Positions 43,468-51,293 of a stretch of DNA of 64,000 nucleotides are shown in pieces (the stretch's first letter is position 1; each line of letters begins with the position of its first letter). The DNA comes from Streptomyces kurssanovii (GTDB taxonomy: Bacteria; Actinomycetota; Actinomycetes; Streptomycetales; Streptomycetaceae), in the NCBI RefSeq assembly GCF_014649695.1, contig NZ_BMTN01000004.1, positions 248,001-312,000 on the forward strand. The letters run 5' to 3'. The notes below the pieces were generated by a model that worked only from the letters and a program-made list of their open reading frames with translations, was not told the DNA's origin and searched no databases. The position numbers and the translations under genes were made by a program.

Positions 43468-44391
43468 TCAGGCGCTCTTGGCGGCCTCTCCGTCCTCCTC
43501 GGAGGGGTCGCGGCCGGGCCTTTGTGCCCCTCCCGTACCGGACTCCGGCCGCGTCCCGCCGCTCGCCGCCTCCCGCGTCCCGCCGGGCGCGTCCGACCGG
43601 TCCGGCTCGGCCAGCACAGCGAAGGTCGCCCCTTGGTTGTCGCCGAACACGGCGATGCGCCCGTACGGGGTGTCGGACGGGACGGTGCGGACCCGGCCGC
43701 CGAGGCGGACGACGGACTCGGCCGTCGCGTCGCAGTCGGTGACGCAGAAGTAGACGAGGAAGTGGTCGGGCATCTCCGGCGGGAACTCGTCCGTGATCGT
43801 GCTGCGTCCGCCGACTGCCGTGTTCTCCCCCGGCTCCGTACCGGCCGGCGACCACATGCGGAAGCCGGCCATCGTGCCGGTGAGGTCCGTGCCCTGGAAG
43901 TGGAACACGGACTCGTAGAAGTCGTCCGCGCGCTCGTGGTCCCGGGTGTACACCTCGGTCCAGCAGAACGAGTTCGGTTCGCCCTGTTTCTCGAAGCCCT
44001 GCCGGGTGCCCGCCTGCCACAGGCCGAACACCGCGCCGCCGGGGTCCGCGGCGACCGCGGAGGTCCCCGCGGAGTCGACGGGCAGCGGGTCGTTGATCAG
44101 CCGGCCGCCGTGGTCGGCGATGCGCCGGCCGAGGGCCGCGGCGTCGGGGGTGGCGAAGTAGACGCCCCAGACGGTGGGCATACGGCCGTCCCGCTTGGGA
44201 GTCAGCGCGCCGACCAGCCGTCCGTCGCTGAAGGCGTCGGCGTAACGGCCGCGGACGCCGCCGGGGACGTGGCCGCCGCCCCGTTGGGTGAAGGTCCAGC
44301 CGAAGAGCTCGCCGTAGAAGCGCTTGCCCGCCTCCACGTCGGGGAGCGATGCGTCCACCCAGCACGGCGTGCCCTCTGCGAATGCGGCCAT
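43468..44391 (-). CDS. Two-domain VOC/glyoxalase-like protein, KbpA-like
   Basis: 307 residues from ATG 44391 (GAAGGA 9 bases before). Two vicinal-oxygen-chelate modules: TPCWVDASLPDVEAGKRFYGELFGWTF and FCWTEVYTRDHERADDFYESVF, resembling mycobacterial Cfp30B/Cfp32. In S. coelicolor the gene beside afsK, kbpA, encodes an AfsK-binding inhibitor of about 250 residues; from gene order I think this is the equivalent. The extra 45-residue polar C-terminal tail is not typical. Transcribed towards afsK with a 280-base gap. Confidence 0.7.
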   Translation of the reverse strand: MAAFAEGTPCWVDASLPDVEAGKRFYGELFGWTFTQRGGGHVPGGVRGRYADAFSDGRLVGALTPKRDGRMPTVWGVYFATPDAAALGRRIADHGGRLINDPLPVDSAGTSAVAADPGGAVFGLWQAGTRQGFEKQGEPNSFCWTEVYTRDHERADDFYESVFHFQGTDLTGTMAGFRMWSPAGTEPGENTAVGGRSTITDEFPPEMPDHFLVYFCVTDCDATAESVVRLGGRVRTVPSDTPYGRIAVFGDNQGATFAVLAEPDRSDAPGGTREAASGGTRPESGTGGAQRPGRDPSEEDGEAAKSA

Positions 44392-44561
44392 GGACCTGAT
44401 TCCTTCCCTGGGTGTGGTGCCCGTCACCATCAAGCTAACGGCGCATTACGCGGGGCGCGCGGAATCAATTCGAACGTACGAGCGATATGTATGGCTACGG
44501 CAAGGAATGAACGGTCGAAAGCGATGCGTGGGGCGCTTCCGGCGGGACCGATTCCGTCGAG

Positions 44562-44583
44562 TTGTCCACCGAAGTTGTCCACA
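44562..44583 (+). other. Pair of DnaA-box-like sequences
   Basis: TTGTCCACC (44562-44570) and TTGTCCACA (44575-44583) lie 13 bases apart; the second equals the preferred Streptomyces DnaA box. TTGATAACA follows at 44589-44597. They lie about 90-110 bases upstream of the TetR gene, in a less GC-rich gap, and may be a DnaA-controlled promoter or titration site. Far too few for an origin. Confidence 0.55.
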
Positions 44584-44674
44584 GGCTGTTGATAACACTA
44601 TTGCCATCCATGGCCGGCACCCCATTTGCAGTCGGCCGAATCGCGCGCCGATCACCCCTCGGTAAGCTGACGGC

Positions 44675-45322
44675 ATGACAGGACAAGTGCGCACCGTCGA
44701 CGGCCGGGTAGCCGGCCGACGCGGGCAGGCGACGCGGCAGAAACTGCTCGACTGCCTCAGCGAGATGCTCAGCTCGTCGCCGTACCGGGACGTCAAAGTC
44801 ATCGATGTGGCCCGGAAGGCGGGCACTTCACCGGCGACGTTCTACCAGTACTTCCCGGATGTCGAGGGCGCCGTTCTCGAAATCGCCGAGGAAATGGCCA
44901 AGGAGGGCGCCGAGTTGACCGAGCTGGTCTCCGGCCGCTCCTGGGTCGGCAAGGCGGGCTGGCAGACGGCGGAGGAACTGGTCGAGGGCTTCCTCGACTT
45001 CTGGCGCCGCAACGACGCCATTCTCCGCGTGGTCGATCTCGGTGCCGCCGAGGGCGACAAGCGTTTCTACAAGATCCGCATGAAGATCCTCACCTCGGTC
45101 ACCAATTCCCTCTCGGACGCCGTCAAGGAGCTCCAGGGCAAGGGCAAGGTCGACAAGGACGTCAGCCCGGGAGCGATGGCCGGATCACTGGTGGCGATGC
45201 TGGCCGCGGTCGCCTCGCACCAGAAGGGCTTCACGACCTGGGGGGTCAAGCAGGCCGAACTCAAGCCGAATCTCGCCCTGTTGGTGCACCTCGGCATTAC
45301 GGGCAAGAAGCCGGCGAAGTAG
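44675..45322 (+). CDS. TetR-family transcriptional regulator
   Basis: 215 residues. N-terminal helix-turn-helix: RQKLLDCLSEMLSSSPYRDVKVIDVARKAGTSPATFYQYFPDVEGAVLEI. The C-terminal ligand domain is charged and Lys-rich (AVKELQGKGKVDKDVS). It is divergent from the VOC gene; from memory the same neighbour stands beside kbpA/afsK in S. coelicolor. It is the only TetR-type gene in the window, so it is one candidate for the CTGACG palindromes, but none lies at its own promoter, which argues against simple autoregulation. Confidence 0.9.
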   Translation: MTGQVRTVDGRVAGRRGQATRQKLLDCLSEMLSSSPYRDVKVIDVARKAGTSPATFYQYFPDVEGAVLEIAEEMAKEGAELTELVSGRSWVGKAGWQTAEELVEGFLDFWRRNDAILRVVDLGAAEGDKRFYKIRMKILTSVTNSLSDAVKELQGKGKVDKDVSPGAMAGSLVAMLAAVASHQKGFTTWGVKQAELKPNLALLVHLGITGKKPAK

Positions 45323-45367
45323 CGGCCCGCGGAACTGCCCGCCCGGTGCCGGGTGCGAGTCCTGTCA

Positions 45368-45408
45368 CGCCGACGGCGGTCCCCTCGCGAGGGTGACCGC
45401 CGTCGGCG
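45368..45408. terminator. Strong hairpin terminator
   Basis: Arms 45368-45381 and 45395-45408 are perfect 14-base inverted repeats; the loop CCCTCGCGAGGG is itself a palindrome that extends the stem. 46 bases after the TetR stop. Confidence 0.8.
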
Positions 45409-45502
45409 TTCTCGTGGCCGGAAGTGCGCCGTGACGCTGCTAGGGTGACGTGCGCTCGTCAACCGGGCGCCATTCGCCGACACTTTCAACGGGGGTTGAA
45501 AC

Positions 45503-45994
45503 GTGAAGATCCGTCATGTCCGCGCCATTGCCGTCTTCGGGATCGCGCTCGTCGCGCTGACCGGGGCCCGTGGCTCCGGCGGTGGTGGCTGTGACAACTC
45601 CAGCAGCTCCAGCAGCTCTTCGAGCAGTGGCGGCAGCCACCGCGACGACGACAGCGCCGGCAGCACCGGCGGCGTCTCCGTCCCCGGTGGGTCCAGCGCC
45701 GACAAGGCCGCACGCGACATCACCATCGACGAGTGCAAGTACGACGACGCGACGAAGGCACTCACCGCGAAGATCACCATCAACAACAGTGACTCGCTGG
45801 ACTACGACTACGACGTCACCATGAAGTTCACCGGTGGCGTCGGCGGCACGGCCGTCCCGGCCACCGCGAGCGAGTCGGCGATCGCCGTCGCCGCGGGCGC
45901 CTCGGAGACCACCGTGCTCAGCACCCCGTACACCGGCTCCGGCGACGGCTCCGAGTACACCAAGTGCGAGGTCTCGCGGGCTTCCCGCAGCTGA
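45503..45994 (+). CDS. Small secreted protein with Ser/Gly-rich linker
   Basis: 163 residues from GTG 45503 behind GGGGG. Sec-type signal (MKIRHVRAIAVFGIALVALTGA); the expected lipobox Cys is replaced (ALTGARG), with a Cys only at residue 30, so lipidation is doubtful. A low-complexity Ser/Gly/Asp stretch (about 31-65) precedes a compact beta domain (DITIDECKYDDATKALTAKI ... YTKCEVS) with two Cys that may form a disulphide. Exported beta-sandwich-like protein of unknown function, standing alone after a strong terminator. Confidence 0.75.
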   Translation: MKIRHVRAIAVFGIALVALTGARGSGGGGCDNSSSSSSSSSSGGSHRDDDSAGSTGGVSVPGGSSADKAARDITIDECKYDDATKALTAKITINNSDSLDYDYDVTMKFTGGVGGTAVPATASESAIAVAAGASETTVLSTPYTGSGDGSEYTKCEVSRASRS

Positions 45995-46023
45995 CCGGCG
46001 GACGCCGCGGCGCCCGTCGGGCG

Positions 46024-46800
46024 CTAGCGCAGCCGGAAGCCGCCCTTGTCCCGCCCCTGCTCGAACAGCTCGGCCTGCCGCCCCGGCGGCAGGTTGCCGA
46101 GCGTGACCAGGTGCGGGGCGAGGGAGAGCGCCCGGGACCGTGACGCCTCGGTGGCCGACCACACGGCGCGCACCGTCCCCTGGACGGCGTCCGTCGGAAG
46201 CGACGCGATCACCGCCGCGGCCCGCAGGGCCGCCGCTGCCGCGTCGCCGGGCTCCGTCAGCTCGGAGACCAGGCCCACCTCGTACGCGCGGCGTGCCGTC
46301 AGCCGCTCCGCCGTGCCCATCAGGGCCGTCCGCGCCACCTCGCCGGCCGGCATCCGCTGGGCCATGAGGACGGACTCGTAGGCGCTGACCATCCCGTAGG
46401 TGGTGTGCGGGTCGAAGAACGTCGCCTCGTGCGAGGCGATCACGAACTCGCTCTCGCCGAGCAGGTAGAACGCCCCGCCGCAGGCCATGCCCTCGACGGC
46501 CGCGATCACCGGCTTCCACAGGTCGTTCGCCTTGGGGCCGATCCCCAGCAGCGGATCGTCGAGGGAGTAGGGCGAGGACGGCTGCGGCACCTCCGCCGAG
46601 CGGTCGATGCCCGTGCAGAACGCCCTGGTGCCCGCGCCCGTGACCACCGCTGTCCGGACCGCGTCGTCGCGACGGAACTCCCGCCAGACCGTTCCCAGTT
46701 CGGCCGCCGTCTCCAGGTCGATCGCGTTGAGTACGGCGGGCCGGTCGAGGGTGACCAGGGCGACGCCGCTGTCCTTGTCCCTCTCCACGCGCAGGCTCAT
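46024..46800 (-). CDS. Enoyl-CoA hydratase/isomerase
   Basis: 258-residue crotonase-family enzyme. Oxyanion segments TRAFCTGIDRS and AVEGMACGGAFYLLGESEF; the GESEF glutamate and the absence of the common second Glu (FDPHTTYGMVS) suggest an atypical member (hydrolase, isomerase or retro-Claisen type rather than simple hydratase). ATG 46800 overlaps the DUF35 stop as ATGA. Last gene of the Ltp-DUF35-hydratase operon led from 48369 with a regulon palindrome. Confidence 0.87.
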   Translation of the reverse strand: MSLRVERDKDSGVALVTLDRPAVLNAIDLETAAELGTVWREFRRDDAVRTAVVTGAGTRAFCTGIDRSAEVPQPSSPYSLDDPLLGIGPKANDLWKPVIAAVEGMACGGAFYLLGESEFVIASHEATFFDPHTTYGMVSAYESVLMAQRMPAGEVARTALMGTAERLTARRAYEVGLVSELTEPGDAAAAALRAAAVIASLPTDAVQGTVRAVWSATEASRSRALSLAPHLVTLGNLPPGRQAELFEQGRDKGGFRLR

Positions 46801-47219
46801 GCGCGCTCCAGCCGCCAGCGGGGCAGCCCGTCCCGGGTGAAGACCACGCGCACCCCGGCGCCGATGCGCAGCCGGGCCGGGGCGACGGAGTTCAGCGGCG
46901 CGTCGGGGGCGGCGACCACGTTGCCGGCGAGCCGGATGCGGGGGGCGTCGAGCAGTTCGACGACGACCGCGTTGTAGGGGGCCTGTTCGGCGTAGCCGGG
47001 CAGCAGCGGCGGGTGCGGGAACACGAACGACCAGATACGGCCCCGGCCGCTCATCCGGCGCCACTCGCTGTCGAAGGACCCGCAGCGCGGGCAGCAGGGA
47101 CGCGGCGGGAAGCGGGGTTCGCCGCAGGCGGGTGCGGCGCAGGCCTGGACGCGCAGTTCGCCGCGCGCCGCGTACTTCCAGAAGGGCGCGCCGTCGTCGT
47201 CGATGACCGGTCGCAGCAT
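46797..47219 (-). CDS. DUF35 OB-fold protein with zinc ribbon
   Basis: 140 residues. Zinc ribbon CAAPACGEPRFPPRPCCPRC followed by an OB-fold (RGRIWSFVFPHPPLLPGYAE; LRIGAGVRVVFTRDG). It sits between an Ltp-type gene (one base apart) and an enoyl-CoA hydratase gene (ATGA overlap). With the Ltp protein it should form the heteromeric aldolase/thiolase complex known from sterol side-chain cleavage, with the OB-fold holding CoA. Confidence 0.87.
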   Translation of the reverse strand: MLRPVIDDDGAPFWKYAARGELRVQACAAPACGEPRFPPRPCCPRCGSFDSEWRRMSGRGRIWSFVFPHPPLLPGYAEQAPYNAVVVELLDAPRIRLAGNVVAAPDAPLNSVAPARLRIGAGVRVVFTRDGLPRWRLERA

Positions 47220-47220
47220 C

Positions 47221-48369
47221 TCAGCTCCTCAGCAGAAGGGCCGACGTCGGTACGCCCTCGCCCGCCGTCACCAGGCAGGTCCGCGCGTCCGGCACCTGGG
47301 CCGTCGAGGCGCCCCGCAGTTGCTTGACACCTTCGTTGATCAGGTTGAAGCCGTGCACGTAGGCCTCGCTGAGTCCGCCGCCCGCGGTGTTCAGGGGCAG
47401 CCGCCCGCCGATCTCCAGCGCTCCGCCCTCGGTGAAGGCCGCGCCCTCGCCCCGCCCGCAGAAGCCGTAGCCCTCCAGTGACAGTGGGATGAGCGGGGTG
47501 AACGCGTCGTAGATCTGGGCCACGTGGACGTCGTCCGGCCCGAAGTCGGCCTGCTTCCACAGGTGCCGGGCGGCCGTCCATGCGGGGCCGGTGAGCGGGT
47601 CGTCGTTCCAGTAGTTGACCATTCCGTGGTGCTGGGCGGGCAGGCCCTGGGCGGCGGAGTGGACGTAGACGGGTCTGTGCCGGCAGTCGCGGGCGCGTTC
47701 GGCGCTCACGATCACGCAGGCGAGCGCGCCGTCCGTCTCGAGGCAGTTGTCGAAGAGGCAGAGCGGCTCGCTGATCCAGCGGGCGGTCATGTACATCTCG
47801 CGGGTGAGCGGGCGTTCGTACATCATCGCGGCGGGGTTCTGGTTGGCACGGTTGCGGCAGGCGAGGGCCACGTTGAAGAAGTGGTCGCGGGTCGCGCCGT
47901 ACTCGTGCATGTAGCGGCGGGCGAGCATGCCGATCTCGTCGACGGGCCGCAGCAGCCCGAAGGGGCGGGTCCACTGGGCCGGGGTCGGCAGCTGTGCCGT
48001 GGTGTTCGTCCAGGGGCGCGGGCCCGAGCCGCGTTTGCGCGAGCGCCAGGCCACGCCGACGCTCGCCTGTCCGGTGGCAACGGCTCCGGCCAGGTGGGCG
48101 ACGGTGGCGCAGGAGCCGCCGCCCCCGTAGCCGACCTTGGAGAAGAAGGTGACGTCGCCCGCGCCGACGGCCTTGGCGAGCTCGACCTCGTCGGTCTCCT
48201 CCATGGTGTACGAGGCGAAGCCGTCCACCTCGGAGGGGGCGATGCCGGCGTCCTCGAGAGCGGCGAGGACCGCGCGGCAGGCCAGTGTCTTCTCCGATTC
48301 GGGCAGTCGTCCGGCGAAGGCCGTCGAGCCGATCCCGACGATCGCCGCCTTGTCCTTGAGGGTCGCCAT
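47221..48369 (-). CDS. Ltp-type thiolase-fold lipid-transfer protein
   Basis: 382 residues. Thiolase fold with GYGGGGSCATVAHLAGAV at the nucleophile loop (Cys shifted from the usual context), VAQIYDAFTPLIPLSLEGYGFC and NTAGGGLSEAYVHG at the C-terminus. These are Ltp/SCP2-thiolase features; the IYDAFT Tyr is shared with Ltp2 aldolases. Only distantly related to the protein at 37282, so the two Ltp/DUF35 pairs probably act on different intermediates. Divergent from a CoA ligase, with a perfect regulon palindrome between. Confidence 0.87.
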   Translation of the reverse strand: MATLKDKAAIVGIGSTAFAGRLPESEKTLACRAVLAALEDAGIAPSEVDGFASYTMEETDEVELAKAVGAGDVTFFSKVGYGGGGSCATVAHLAGAVATGQASVGVAWRSRKRGSGPRPWTNTTAQLPTPAQWTRPFGLLRPVDEIGMLARRYMHEYGATRDHFFNVALACRNRANQNPAAMMYERPLTREMYMTARWISEPLCLFDNCLETDGALACVIVSAERARDCRHRPVYVHSAAQGLPAQHHGMVNYWNDDPLTGPAWTAARHLWKQADFGPDDVHVAQIYDAFTPLIPLSLEGYGFCGRGEGAAFTEGGALEIGGRLPLNTAGGGLSEAYVHGFNLINEGVKQLRGASTAQVPDARTCLVTAGEGVPTSALLLRS

Positions 48370-48389
48370 GGCCGGAGCGTACAGCTAAT

Positions 48390-48404
48390 CTGACGTACCG
48401 TCAG
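48390..48404. promoter_or_regulatory. Regulon palindrome CTGACGTACCGTCAG
   Basis: Perfect match to CTGACGnnnCGTCAG, identical to the copy at 35664. It lies 20 bases from the Ltp start (48369) and 31 from the CoA ligase start (48436), so one site may serve both. Confidence 0.8.
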
Positions 48405-48435
48405 CTACTGCGCGGGGACGTACGGGAGGCATGTG

Positions 48436-50001
48436 ATGCGACGCGGCGACCTGGCATGGGGGACCGTCCCGGGGCTGGTGAGAAGTGCCGCCCTGCGGTA
48501 CGGGCGGCGCGAGGCCGTCGTCGACGGGCGCACCCGCGTCCCGTACGCCGAGCTCGGCGAACGGGTCGAACGCGCCGCCGCCGCGTGCATCGCCTCCGGC
48601 GTCCGCAAGGGGGACCGGGTCGCCGTCTGGGCGCCCAACACCCTCGACTGGATCGTCTGCGCGCTCGGTGCCGTCACCGCGGGGGCCGTACTCGTCCCCC
48701 TCAACACCCGGTTCAAGGGTACCGAGGCGGCCGACGTCCTCCGGCGCTCACGCGCCAGACTCCTCTTCGTCACCGGCACCTTCCTCGGCACCTCCTACGT
48801 CGCCTCGCTGCGCCGCTGCGGCATGGAGCTCCCCGACCTCGAGCAGGTGGTCGTCCTCGCCGATAGCGCGCCGCAGGAGTACCGCACCTGGAAGGACTTC
48901 CTCGCGGGCGGCGACGGAGTCGGCGCACGACAGGTGCGGGAGCGCGCTGCCACCGTCACCGCCGACGACCCCTCCGACCTCGTCTTCACCTCCGGCACCA
49001 CCGGCCGCCCCAAAGGCGCCGTCATCACCCACGCCCAGACGCTGCGCTGCTACGACCTGTGGAGCGAACTCGCGGGGCTGCGCGAGGGCGACCGCTACCT
49101 GATCGTGAACCCGTTCTTCCACACCTTCGGCTACAAGGCGGGCATCATCGCCTGCCTCACCCGCGGCGCCACGATGATCCCGCAGCCCGTCTTCAACGTG
49201 GAGACCGTCCTCGCGAACATCGCCGCGGAACGCATCTCCGTGCTCCCCGGCCCGCCGACCCTGCACCGGTCGCTGCTCGACCACCCGGCACGCGCCCGGC
49301 ACGACCTGAGCTCACTGCGCCTCGTCGTCACCGGCGCCGCGGTCGTCCCCCTCGACCTGGTGGAACGACTCCGCGACGAACTGCGGGTCCCGACGGTCCT
49401 GACCGCCTACGGACTCTCGGAGGCGAGCGGCATCGTGACCATGTGCCGCCGGGGAGACGCCCCCGCCACCGTCGCCGCCACCTCCGGCCGTGCGATACCG
49501 GGCACGGAGGTCCGCGTCCTCGCGCCGCCGGGGGAGCCGGGGGAGGTACTGGTGCGCGGGCACAACGTCATGCGCGGCTACTTCGAGGACGCGGAGGCCA
49601 CGGCCCGCGCGATCACGCCCGACGGCTGGCTGCGCACCGGCGACGTCGGCGTCCTGGACGAGGCGGGGAACCTGCGCATCACCGACCGGATCAAGGACAT
49701 GTTCATCGTCGGCGGCTTCAACGCCTACCCCGCGGAGATCGAGCAACTGCTCGGCCGGCACCCGGACGTCGCGGACGTCGCCGTCGTCGGCGTGCCCGAC
49801 GAACGGCTCGGCGAGGTGGGCAAGGCGTACGCGGTCCGAAGGCCGGGCTCGACGCTCACCTCCGCCGACCTGATCGCCTGGGCGCGGCGGGAGATGGCGA
49901 ACTACAAGGTGCCCCGGCACGTGGAGTTCATGGCCGGCCTGCCCCGCAACGCGAGCGGGAAGGTGCTGAAGACCGAGCTGCGCGCCCGGCACGGCGGCTG
50001 A
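48436..50001 (+). CDS. AMP-forming acyl-CoA ligase, FadD3-like
   Basis: 521 residues; ATG 48436 has GGGAGG 6 bases upstream and is better placed than GTG 48433. ANL motifs: LVFTSGTTGRPKGAVITH, TAYGLSEASGI, the adenylate-binding DGWLRTGDVGVLDEAGNLRITDRIKDMFIVGGFNAYPAEIE and catalytic Lys in PRNASGKVLKTELR. FNVETVL and FHTFGYKAG are typical of the FadD3/ring-degradation ligases of mycobacteria, but the KstR2 operator that controls fadD3 there is not seen. Initial activation of a carboxylate for the regulon. Confidence 0.9.
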   Translation: MRRGDLAWGTVPGLVRSAALRYGRREAVVDGRTRVPYAELGERVERAAAACIASGVRKGDRVAVWAPNTLDWIVCALGAVTAGAVLVPLNTRFKGTEAADVLRRSRARLLFVTGTFLGTSYVASLRRCGMELPDLEQVVVLADSAPQEYRTWKDFLAGGDGVGARQVRERAATVTADDPSDLVFTSGTTGRPKGAVITHAQTLRCYDLWSELAGLREGDRYLIVNPFFHTFGYKAGIIACLTRGATMIPQPVFNVETVLANIAAERISVLPGPPTLHRSLLDHPARARHDLSSLRLVVTGAAVVPLDLVERLRDELRVPTVLTAYGLSEASGIVTMCRRGDAPATVAATSGRAIPGTEVRVLAPPGEPGEVLVRGHNVMRGYFEDAEATARAITPDGWLRTGDVGVLDEAGNLRITDRIKDMFIVGGFNAYPAEIEQLLGRHPDVADVAVVGVPDERLGEVGKAYAVRRPGSTLTSADLIAWARREMANYKVPRHVEFMAGLPRNASGKVLKTELRARHGG

Positions 50002-50009
50002 GCGCGGCA

Positions 50010-50045
50010 CCGGCCCGGTCCCGCGCTCTCGCGGCACCGGGCCGG
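50010..50045. terminator. Hairpin terminator between convergent genes
   Basis: 50010-50025 pairs with 50030-50045 over 15 of 16 bases around the loop CTCT. It starts 9 bases after the CoA ligase stop and separates it from the P450 gene. Confidence 0.8.
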
Positions 50046-50060
50046 GCCCGTCTGTGGTGG

Positions 50061-51293
50061 TCAGCCGTGGAGGCGGACCGGGATCTCCCGCCACCCGTAC
50101 GCGATGAACGAGGGCACCTGCTTCAGCTCGTCGGACGTGAACGCGGCGGTGAGGCCCGGGTAGCGGTCGAAGAACGCCGGCAGCGCGGTCATCGCCTCCA
50201 TACGGGCCAGCGGGGCGCCGATGCAGCGGTGCACACCGATACCGAAGGACAGATGGTCGTCGGCCGCGCGCGTGGCGTCGAAGGCCGCCGCGTCCTCGCC
50301 GTAGCGCGCCGGGTCGTTGCCCGCGGCCGCGTACGTCGTCAGGATCGCGTCGCCTGCCGGGACGGTGACCCCGCCGACGGTGATGTCGGACACCGCGAAC
50401 CGCAGCGGGAGCGAGGCGATCGACGGACGGACCCGCAGGACCTCCTCGATCACCTGCTCCCAGCTGATCGCACCGGCCCTGACGGCGGCCAGCTGCTCGG
50501 GGTGCTCGAGCAGCGCGACGACGGCGTTGCCGATCAGATTGACCGTCGTCTCGAAGCCGGCGCCGATGACGAGGAGCAGGGTGTAGAGGAGCTCCTCGTC
50601 ACTCAGCCGGTCGCCGTCCTCGTCACGGACCCGGATCAGCTCGGTGGTCATGTCGTCGCCGGGGTGCTCGGTCTTGTACCCGATGAGCGAGCCGAGGACC
50701 GTGCCGATCCGCTCCTGGACCCAGGCCGCCTGCTCCGGGCTCGGGTCGGACGTGTCCATGAGCGCGGCGATCAGCCGGCCGGTGGCCTCGCGCAGATGCT
50801 CGGGCACGCCGAACAGGTCGCAGATCATCCGCATGGGCAGCGGATGAGCGAACGCGGCCTTCACGTCCACCACTTCGCCGTTCGCACCGGCCGCGTCCAG
50901 CTCGGTCAGCAGCTCCTCGGTGATGGCCTCCACGCGGTCGCGCATCGCCTCGGTGCGCCGGGCGGTGAAGCTGGGGGCGACGAGCTTGCGCAGCCGGGTG
51001 TGATCGCTGCCGTAGGTGGACAGCATGTTGACCACGCCGACCCAGCCGAGGATCCAGCCCCACTCGGGGCGCTCGCCGATCTCGGGGAAGAGCGACCAGT
51101 GCTGACGCGGGTCCTTGCTGACACGGGGGTCGAGGATCAGGGCCTTGAGGGTGTCGTAACCGGTCGGCGCCCAGGCGGGTATGCCGCCGGGCAGCTCGAC
51201 CGGCACCACCGGACCGAGGGAACGCAGCTTCGCGCACTCGGCGATGATGTCGCCACCGAACGGATCGACGGCCACACGGGTGGACACGGTCAT
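50061..51293 (-). CDS. Cytochrome P450 (second P450 of the conservon)
   Basis: 410 residues. I-helix GAGFETT, K-helix EEVLR (ExxR), heme loop FGIGVHRCIGAPLAR with the Cys ligand. Soluble class-I bacterial P450. Last gene of the conservon operon; its ATG overlaps the stop of the preceding P450 as ATGA. Conservons in S. coelicolor often end in one or two P450s (CYP157/CYP154-like pairs). Redox partners are not encoded nearby. Substrate unknown. Confidence 0.92.
   Translation of the reverse strand: MTVSTRVAVDPFGGDIIAECAKLRSLGPVVPVELPGGIPAWAPTGYDTLKALILDPRVSKDPRQHWSLFPEIGERPEWGWILGWVGVVNMLSTYGSDHTRLRKLVAPSFTARRTEAMRDRVEAITEELLTELDAAGANGEVVDVKAAFAHPLPMRMICDLFGVPEHLREATGRLIAALMDTSDPSPEQAAWVQERIGTVLGSLIGYKTEHPGDDMTTELIRVRDEDGDRLSDEELLYTLLLVIGAGFETTVNLIGNAVVALLEHPEQLAAVRAGAISWEQVIEEVLRVRPSIASLPLRFAVSDITVGGVTVPAGDAILTTYAAAGNDPARYGEDAAAFDATRAADDHLSFGIGVHRCIGAPLARMEAMTALPAFFDRYPGLTAAFTSDELKQVPSFIAYGWREIPVRLHG

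Noticed and set aside
44657-44685. CTGACGGCATGACAG at the TetR start codon as an operator
   Set aside because: The second half (TGACAG) is not the inverted copy CGTCAG; the likeness comes from the start of the coding sequence.
48390-50001. KstR/KstR2 control of the FadD3-like ligase
   Set aside because: Neither the KstR (AACnnGTT-type) nor the KstR2 (CAAGnnCTTG-type) operator is present; only the CTGACG palindrome is.
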